Made by a program: the position numbers and the translations under genes. 8,590 nt of DNA from SVQP01 sp045594445 (GTDB lineage Bacteria > Bacillota > Clostridia > Oscillospirales > CAG-272): contig JAZNYL010000103.1 of the NCBI GenBank assembly GCA_045594445.1, positions 1 through 8,590 of the forward strand, written 5' to 3'. Below the pieces are notes generated by a model. The model ran no database searches, was not told where the DNA came from, and saw only the letters and a list, made by a program, of their open reading frames with translations. The first letter of the stretch is position 1. Each line of letters opens with the position of its first letter. Of this stretch, positions 5,869 to 8,590 are shown one piece after another.

Positions 5869-6430
5869 TGCATTTTGCGTCTTTTATTTCACTGCAAGCA
5901 ATGCGTCCGTGGCTGTTGATCTCATATGCAGTAATAGAACTCTGCGAGCAAACGTCACCGTTGATTTCATGGCAATGGATATGTCCGTGGCAAACCACGT
6001 CGCCGTTGATGCTACCGTCGGACACAAGATTTCCAAAAACCTCAACCTTGAAATATTGCCTGGTCGTTTCATTGCAATTTCGCGGGAAGGACACCTCTAT
6101 GCAAGCATTTCCTTGCTGCGATTTCAGAATTTTCTTGCCCACGGTTTGAAAAATGCGTATCGTATTATCGTCGGGCCAAGGAAACTGTGCGCAATGGTCG
6201 TAGTGAATCTCGGTTTTGACCTCTCTGGAGAAGAGCTCGTCAATGTAGCAACCGAAAATCTCAGCCATGACGGGCAAGAATGCAATATCCGGCGCAGCCT
6301 TTGCGTTTTCCCATTTCGAAACCGCTTGAAAAGTGACACCTAATTTGTTTGCAAGCTCTTCTTGGCTAAGCCCCTTTTTCTTTCTGTATTTCAGAATATT
6401 CGCTGCTAAAACTATATTTACGTTTTCCAT
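5855..6430 (-). CDS. XRE-family helix-turn-helix regulator with glycine-rich repeat C-terminal domain
   Basis: 191 aa starting at ATG 6428-6430, chosen because AAAGGAG lies 8 bases upstream. In-frame ATGs further up (6457-6459 and 6484) overlap or precede the promoter boxes. Residues about 8-67 are a canonical XRE/Cro HTH (LKYRKKKGLSQEELANKLGV, then TFQAVSKWENAKAAPD, then FLPVMAEIFGCYIDELF). Residues 68-120 are a linker. Residues about 128-190 contain short periodic segments (VFGNLVSDGSINGDVVC, HGHIHCHEINGDVC, SSITAYEINSHGRIAC, SEIKDAKC) like a beta-helical or bactofilin-like repeat rich in Gly, His and Cys. Such tails occur on some clostridial XRE proteins and may mediate oligomerisation or metal/ligand sensing; that is inference. 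The gene is divergent from the attenuated acetyltransferase gene and shares its intergenic region. Confidence 0.9.
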   Translation of the reverse strand: MENVNIVLAANILKYRKKKGLSQEELANKLGVTFQAVSKWENAKAAPDIAFLPVMAEIFGCYIDELFSREVKTEIHYDHCAQFPWPDDNTIRIFQTVGKKILKSQQGNACIEVSFPRNCNETTRQYFKVEVFGNLVSDGSINGDVVCHGHIHCHEINGDVCSQSSITAYEINSHGRIACSEIKDAKCIEKP

Positions 6431-6455
6431 ATCACCCTCTCCTTTCTTTGTGTTC

Positions 6456-6484
6456 ATTATATCACATCTCTTCCCCTTGCACAA
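6456..6484 (-). promoter_or_regulatory. Promoter of the XRE regulator
   Basis: On the minus strand TTGTGC (6479-6484), 17 bases, a perfect TATAAT (6456-6461). Transcription would start near 6449, just upstream of the Shine-Dalgarno. Confidence 0.65.
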
Positions 6485-6503
6485 TAAGTCATTGGTTTAA
6501 ATT

Positions 6504-6522
6504 CTTCAACCTGGGGTTGAAG
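6504..6522. promoter_or_regulatory. Palindromic operator candidate between divergent promoters
   Basis: CTTCAACC (6504-6511), 3 bases, GGTTGAAG (6515-6522): a perfect 8-bp inverted repeat. It lies 20 bases upstream of the XRE -35 box and 16 bases upstream of the acetyltransferase -35 box. Size and position suit a dimeric regulator, most simply the XRE protein itself. The sequence also resembles MerR-family operators, but the required -35/-10 placement around it is missing. Confidence 0.5.
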
Positions 6523-6537
6523 TAAACTATCAGCTTA

Positions 6538-6566
6538 TTGACTTGGGAAAGGATCTATAGTATAAT
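6538..6566 (+). promoter_or_regulatory. Strong sigma-A promoter of the leader/acetyltransferase unit
   Basis: TTGACT (6538-6543), 17 bases, TATAAT (6561-6566): five and six of six consensus bases. Transcription would start near 6573, leaving about 155 bases of leader before the acetyltransferase ATG. Confidence 0.88.
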
Positions 6567-6603
6567 AACCGTGTAACAGTATTTCCGAAAGGAGGTGGAC
6601 AAA

Positions 6604-6666
6604 ATGAAAGCTAATATTTCGATGAAATCGCATAACACTTGTCCACTGCCGTTTCAACTCAAATGA
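6604..6666 (+). CDS. 20-aa leader peptide of the acetyltransferase unit
   Basis: Short ORF MKANISMKSHNTC followed by PLPFQLK, ending in TGA. Its ribosome binding site (AAAGGAGG at 6588-6595, 8 bases before the ATG) is better than those of most full-length genes in the window. It lies about 30 bases after the predicted transcription start and ends 12 bases before the terminator stem. Codons 7-9 (ATGAAATCG) contain the antiterminator segment and mimic the first codons of the acetyltransferase (ATGAAATCA). No standard stalling motif (such as R/K-X-R/K, or a known erm/cat leader) is obvious. The role as a sensor of translation inhibition is inferred from position. Confidence 0.75.
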   Translation: MKANISMKSHNTCPLPFQLK

Positions 6667-6677
6667 GGATAAATTGT

Positions 6678-6706
6678 TGACGCTGATTTCATCGGCGTCA
6701 TTTTTT
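6678..6706 (+). terminator. Leader terminator upstream of the acetyltransferase gene
   Basis: TGACGCTGAT (6678-6687) and ATCGGCGTCA (6691-6700) form a 10-bp stem with one G-U pair and a 3-base loop, followed by six T residues. It lies between the leader ORF and the structural gene, so full-length mRNA requires readthrough. Confidence 0.9.
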
Positions 6707-6728
6707 ATTTCATTGAGGAGAAGAAATT

Positions 6729-7469
6729 ATGAAATCAGTAACACGAAATTATTCAAATGAAATCGATCAATTTGCGACCAACTCGCTTTATGAACGTGCC
6801 AAAGTTTATGTCCCGGCATTCCAAACAGTCATAACACAATCAAAAGGAAACGAGATTTTCAGAATCATTCACTCTGCCGAAAGGACCTTTATCTCCGTTC
6901 AAGAAAAACACATGCCAATAATCCAAGAACACGTTCACACAAACGATATTATTGAAAAACTTTGTTCACCCAATTTTTATTGCGAGATACTTGATTTACT
7001 GGGCTATAATTCTTGCGAATTTTTATTGGAACCAAGCGAAGAGTTTTTGCAAGATATCCATTACAATTGTGTACATATGCTGGACTACGTTTGTGTGAGC
7101 GACACTTTCACACCACATAGTATAGATTTAGTGGAGAAAATCGTACGCGGAGATGAAAGATTCATTCTTGATGAGAGTTTCGATGACACTATGTATTGCA
7201 TCACGGAACAAGATAAAATGGTTAGCTGCAGCTACTATAAACCAAATCGTGACGTGTTTGAAAATACCTGCTCAATGCAAGTTTTTTCACGTTCTCAGCA
7301 TAGAGGAAAAGGATACGGGAAAATGACTGCTTCTGCCGCAACGCAAAATATTCTTTCAAATAATAAGATTGCTCTTTGGGCATGTCAGGTTGACAATATG
7401 CCATCAAGAAAATTGGCCGAATCTTTAGGGTATATGTTAATTGGAGGGGAGCTGCGTATCGTTCGGTAA
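6729..7469 (+). CDS. GNAT-family N-acetyltransferase, possibly an inducible resistance or detoxification enzyme
   Basis: 246 aa; ATG preceded by GAGGAG at 8 bases. The C-terminal third is a GNAT fold: MQVFSRSQHRGKGYGKM (183-199) holds the acetyl-CoA-binding motif A pattern Q/R-x-x-G-x-G, and NMPSRKLAESLGY (223-235) is the usual motif B end. The N-terminal ~140 residues have no motif I recognise; the two-part layout resembles the larger 'GNAT_acetyltran' type proteins rather than simple 150-aa GNATs. GNAT enzymes transfer an acetyl group from acetyl-CoA to an amine on a small molecule, protein or peptide; the substrate here is unknown. Attenuator control by a leader peptide suggests induction by a translation-blocking antibiotic, an inference from context. 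The gene is clearly AT-richer than the genes at 274-5805, and hairpin-rich repeat DNA follows at once, so horizontal acquisition is likely. Confidence 0.88.
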   Translation: MKSVTRNYSNEIDQFATNSLYERAKVYVPAFQTVITQSKGNEIFRIIHSAERTFISVQEKHMPIIQEHVHTNDIIEKLCSPNFYCEILDLLGYNSCEFLLEPSEEFLQDIHYNCVHMLDYVCVSDTFTPHSIDLVEKIVRGDERFILDESFDDTMYCITEQDKMVSCSYYKPNRDVFENTCSMQVFSRSQHRGKGYGKMTASAATQNILSNNKIALWACQVDNMPSRKLAESLGYMLIGGELRIVR

Positions 7470-7493
7470 TTACTTTCACCCTTTTATTATTAT

Positions 7494-7511
7494 AGCGCCC
7501 TTATCGGTGCT
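7494..7511 (+). terminator. Weak hairpin after the acetyltransferase gene
   Basis: AGCGCC (7494-7499) and GGTGCT (7506-7511) pair with one G-U and are followed by a broken T-rich stretch. It is the only terminator-like structure close to the acetyltransferase stop, and it is poor. Confidence 0.3.
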
Positions 7512-7529
7512 TCGTTGTCAATAAATAAT

Positions 7530-7595
7530 CCCCCTCGGGGGTAGGCGAGGGGGTGACCACGATAGTGGTCGGGGGTGTGGGTGGGGGTTAGCGGG
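7530..7595. other. G-rich double hairpin with G-quadruplex motif
   Basis: CCCCCTCG (7530-7537) pairs with CGAGGGGG (7546-7553), then GACCAC (7555-7560) with GTGGTC (7565-7570). Directly after come four G tracts (7571-7575, 7579-7581, 7583-7587, 7593-7595) separated by loops of 3, 1 and 5 bases, which satisfies the usual G3+N1-7 quadruplex pattern on the plus strand. No coding signal is seen. Confidence 0.6.
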
Positions 7596-7623
7596 ATGGA
7601 ATTCGGATGAGTATCAATATAGT

Positions 7624-7809
7624 ATGACACCCTGTATCAACTTATTTGAGCAGCTCTGCTGCTCAAATCGTCATCGATCGCTTGCGGACTAAACGTCCGC
7701 ATTGCGCAAATGCATCCTTATGCATTTGCGCAACCGCGAGCGATGCGGTCAGCCGCACCGTTGGTGCTGCTGACTGTTAAGCGTAGGGTGTCATCGGTCG
7801 AAGACCGAT
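7624..7809. repeat. Multi-hairpin junction element with terminal inverted repeats
   Basis: Closed by a perfect 10-bp terminal pair, ATGACACCCT (7624-7633) with AGGGTGTCAT (7785-7794). Inside: an 11-bp hairpin (7644-7654/7658-7668), a composite arm whose base ATCGCT pairs with AGCGAT (7677-7682/7739-7744) and which carries GCGGAC/GTCCGC (7684-7689/7695-7700) and a perfect 14-bp hairpin (7702-7715/7720-7733), then a bulged hairpin (7748-7753/7769-7774 with CACC/GGTG inside). A further hairpin ATCGGTC/GACCGAT (7793-7799/7803-7809) abuts the right end. It has no plausible ORF. It is probably a structured RNA or a mobile repeat, and its organisation (terminal pair closing several hairpins) parallels the element at 11-218 without sharing its sequence. 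Confidence 0.7.
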
Positions 7810-7818
7810 AGGGGGAAC

Positions 7819-7859
7819 AAAAAGAAGAACCCGAGGCGATTGCCTCGGGTTCTCTTTTT
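7819..7859. terminator. Bidirectional terminator-like hairpin
   Basis: An 11-bp perfect stem (7827-7837 with 7842-7852, loop GATT) is flanked by AAAAAG on the left and CTTTTT on the right, so either strand ends in a T run. No gene lies immediately upstream on either strand; its partners are the structured elements on each side. Confidence 0.75.
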
Positions 7860-7869
7860 GGCTCATAGT

Positions 7870-8069
7870 ACAAAATTGCAACTCTTGAATTTAGTGAAAT
7901 ATTCGGCGTTGCCGAATGTGAAATAATGTGCTATCGCACATTGTGAAATATCTCACTTCGTTCGATATGAAATGAAATTCGCCCACGTTCGCGCAGCGAA
8001 CATTTCACATTTGTGCAGCAAATATTTCACAGCGTAGCTATTTCACTTGCCCGAAGGGCAAATTTCGTT
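7870..8069. repeat. Symmetric hairpin ladder with GTGAAATA / TATTTCAC spacers
   Basis: After ACAAAATTGCAACTCT (7870-7885), GTGAAATA occurs at 7894, 7918 and 7943, and its reverse complement appears in mirror order as ATTTCAC or TATTTCAC at 8002, 8023 and 8039. The spacers can pair 7894-7901/8039-8046, 7918-7925/8023-8030 and 7943-7949/8002-8008. Between spacers on each side is an independent small hairpin: 7901-7917, 7925-7942, a weak ATATC/GATAT, GTTCGC/GCGAAC (7987-7992/7996-8001), ATTTG/CAAAT (8009-8013/8019-8023), AGC/GCT (8031-8033/8037-8039) and TTGCCC/GGGCAA (8047-8052/8056-8061). The result would be one long stem with hairpins at four-way junctions. No protein is encoded. Confidence 0.8.
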
Positions 8070-8103
8070 GAAAAAAGCACTTGCGATTGCAAGTGCTTTT
8101 TTC
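8070..8103. terminator. Bidirectional terminator between the ladder and a tRNA-3'-end copy
   Basis: A perfect 15-bp stem, GAAAAAAGCACTTGC (8070-8084) with GCAAGTGCTTTTTTC (8089-8103), loop GATT. It has T runs on both strands. Its CGATTG core matches the loop region of the terminator at 7837-7842. On the minus strand it follows directly after the CCA end of the tRNA-like fragment. Confidence 0.85.
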
Positions 8104-8132
8104 TGGCTCCCCCTGTTGGACTTAAGGAACCA
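8103..8132 (-). pseudogene. Degenerate tRNA-Asn 3' end, copy A
   Basis: Read on the minus strand, this is the acceptor/T-arm end of a tRNA: GTCCAACAGGGGGAGCCA at the 3' end, closely matching copy B. 21 bases (8103-8123) are identical to 8282-8302. The T loop is then interrupted by three extra bases (AAG, within CTTAAGG), after which GAACCA (8127-8132) resumes. It cannot be a functional tRNA. Confidence 0.65.
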
Positions 8133-8217
8133 TGGGTTTGCGTTGAAGGTATGTACGGACTTGCAAGTAGTTCAACGCAAACCCTAAACTGATCTGCAGG
8201 CAGATCAGTTGTGGTTC
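8127..8217. other. Three-way-junction-like structured spacer
   Basis: GAACCA (8127-8132) pairs with TGGTTC (8212-8217), closing two perfect hairpins: GGGTTTGCGTTGAA (8134-8147) with its complement at 8171-8184, and AACTGATCTG (8187-8196) with CAGATCAGTT (8201-8210). The loop of the first contains the palindrome ACTTGCAAGT (8160-8169). There is no coding potential. Confidence 0.65.
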
Positions 8218-8239
8218 TGCGTATATTACAGTAGAAATA

Positions 8240-8282
8240 GGAACAAAAAGAGCAGATGCTCTGCATCTGCTCTTTTTGTTCC
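8240..8282. terminator. 20-bp perfect palindrome, bidirectional terminator-like
   Basis: GGAACAAAAAGAGCAGATGC (8240-8259) pairs perfectly with 8263-8282 around a TCT loop. It contains A5 and T5 runs within the stem, and on the minus strand lies immediately 3' of the tRNA-like CCA end (8283-8285). It has the same placement as the terminator at 8070-8103 relative to copy A. Confidence 0.8.
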
Positions 8283-8326
8283 TGGCTCCCCCTGTTGGAC
8301 TTGAACCAACGACTCCCTGTATTAAC
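8283..8326 (-). pseudogene. tRNA-Asn(GTT)-like 3' half, copy B
   Basis: On the minus strand: GTTAAT, one extra A, CAGGGAGTC, then a T arm with 5-bp stem GTTGG/CCAAC and loop TTCAAGT, acceptor strand AGGGGGA, discriminator G and an encoded CCA. This is what I expect from anticodon to 3' end of a clostridial tRNA-Asn. The upstream sequence does not continue into a matching anticodon stem, D arm or TCCCCCT acceptor strand, so the 5' half is missing. A 3' tRNA half ending in CCA is typical of an attachment site left by a tRNA-targeting integrative element; no integrase gene is in the window, so that reading is inference. Confidence 0.7.
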
Positions 8327-8354
8327 GCAAAGTTCTCGCAAGCTCGCAAACTTG

Positions 8355-8412
8355 GGTAAGTTTACTGTGTAAACACAGTAAACATTACCGTCAGAGTTGA
8401 GCTGTGCTCAAC
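8355..8412. other. Hairpin pair in the gene-free right flank
   Basis: GGTAA plus GTTTACTGTG (8355-8369) pairs with CACAGTAAAC, one bulged A, then TTACC (8374-8389): 15 bp in all. A second hairpin, GTTGAGC/GCTCAAC (8396-8402/8406-8412), follows. No gene or RNA family is recognised in 8327-8464. Confidence 0.6.
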
Positions 8413-8464
8413 GCATCCTGCCCCACTGAAATCGTTGGGTCTGGTGCATACAAAGATAGCCAAA

Positions 8465-8590
8465 ACAAAATTGCAACTCTCTTTTAGTTAAGTTTTGGCT
8501 TCGCCAAAGTGATGTTGTGCCTTACGCCACAGTGATGTTTTGCGCCCTTACGCAAAGTGAAGTGATGTGTTCCTATTCTCGTGCAAGTCG
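8465..8590. repeat. Second, diverged hairpin ladder (cut by window end) with AGTGATGT spacers
   Basis: It opens with the same 16 bases (ACAAAATTGCAACTCT, 8465-8480) as the ladder at 7870, then TTTAGT, then hairpins separated by AGTGATGT at 8508, 8531 and 8561 (with a partial AGTGA at 8556). Hairpins are GGC/GCC (8497-8499/8503-8505, extendable to TTTGGC/GCCAAA), TGTG/CACA around 8516-8532 and TTTGCG/CGCAAA around 8539-8556. The mirrored half, if present, is beyond 8590. Confidence 0.65.

Larger units (their letters stand above)
6594..6736 (+). promoter_or_regulatory. Putative ribosome-mediated attenuator of the acetyltransferase gene
   Basis: Mutually exclusive pairings are visible. (1) GGTGGACA (6594-6601), overlapping the leader Shine-Dalgarno, pairs with TGTCCACT (6640-6647). 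(2) CGATGAAATC (6620-6629), inside the leader ORF, pairs perfectly with GATTTCATCG (6685-6694), which would break the terminator. (3) The terminator stem 6678-6687/6691-6700. (4) ATTTCAT (6707-6713) can pair with ATGAAAT at the acetyltransferase start (6729-6735), enclosing its Shine-Dalgarno in the loop. Pairing 1 traps segment 6620-6629 in its loop, so a ribosome stalled early in the leader ORF would free it to form antiterminator 2. Comparable arrangements are known upstream of erm, bmrCD and ABC-F resistance genes. The regulatory model is inference; the complementarities are direct. Confidence 0.7.

Noticed and set aside
6431..6484. N-terminal extension of the XRE regulator (18 extra residues)
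   Set aside because: The extension contains the TATAAT promoter box and a Shine-Dalgarno placed correctly for the ATG at 6430.
6493..6532. MerR-type promoter built around the CTTCAACC palindrome
   Set aside because: MerR-type promoters need -35 and -10 boxes flanking the palindrome at about 19 bases. No such pair is present, and no merR-like gene is in the window.
7222..7479. 85-codon minus-strand open frame within the acetyltransferase
   Set aside because: It is antisense to the GNAT motif A/B region, which has clear family motifs.
7870..8069. CRISPR array, because GTGAAATA recurs at 24-25 base spacing
   Set aside because: The repeats are only 8 bases, the interval sequences are self-complementary hairpins, and the repeat reverses orientation in the right half. 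No cas gene is present.
8027..8341. Minus-strand open frame with a SRWFKSNRGS-type N-terminus
   Set aside because: This peptide is what results from translating a tRNA 3' end. The frame runs through tRNA-like and terminator palindromes and has no ribosome binding site.
8283..8400. A complete functional tRNA gene
   Set aside because: The 3' half fits tRNA-Asn, but no D arm, matching anticodon stem or TCCCCCT acceptor strand is found upstream on the minus strand.

Overview
The window looks like chromosomal DNA of a spore-forming, low-redundancy Firmicute, most likely a Clostridia/Oscillospiraceae-type gut bacterium. The evidence is a SpoIVB-type sporulation protease with a sigma-G-like promoter, strong AGGAGG-type ribosome binding sites, TTGACA/TATAAT-type promoters and a GC-rich gene set. 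No taxonomic search was possible, so this placement is inference.

Layout. Positions 11-218 hold a non-coding nested inverted-repeat element. Next comes a minus-strand gene for a putative PD-(D/E)XK-like protein (274-1125), divergent from a plus-strand spoIVB-like gene (1311-2375). A plus-strand cytoplasmic sialidase-like (BNR/Asp-box) protein follows (2496-3875). It converges on a minus-strand trigger-factor-like lipoprotein foldase (3910-5205) through one shared bidirectional terminator. Upstream of that lie minus-strand genes for a PTH2-type peptidyl-tRNA hydrolase (5383-5805) and an XRE regulator with a glycine-rich repeat tail (5855-6430). Nearly every gene is a single transcription unit with a readable promoter, and most have a terminator, so I see no multigene pathway in the left 5.8 kb.

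At 6430-7469 an AT-richer, probably acquired module begins. The XRE gene is divergent from a GNAT acetyltransferase gene. The acetyltransferase has a near-consensus promoter, a 20-codon leader ORF with a perfect Shine-Dalgarno, a Rho-independent terminator in the leader, and a 10-base segment of the leader ORF that can pair with that terminator. This is the architecture of ribosome-mediated attenuation seen upstream of inducible antibiotic-resistance genes.

The last 1.1 kb (7470-8590) has no credible gene but is almost entirely inverted repeats: a G-rich hairpin/G-quadruplex block, a multi-hairpin junction, a symmetric ladder of hairpins separated by GTGAAATA and its reverse complement, three strong bidirectional terminators, two copies of the 3' end of a tRNA-Asn-like gene, and the start of a second, diverged ladder. 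Two of the three terminators sit exactly against a tRNA-3'-end copy, and both ladders start with the same 16-base sequence. The tract therefore looks like a series of related modules. It is the best candidate here for something undescribed, either a structured RNA or a recombination/insertion locus.
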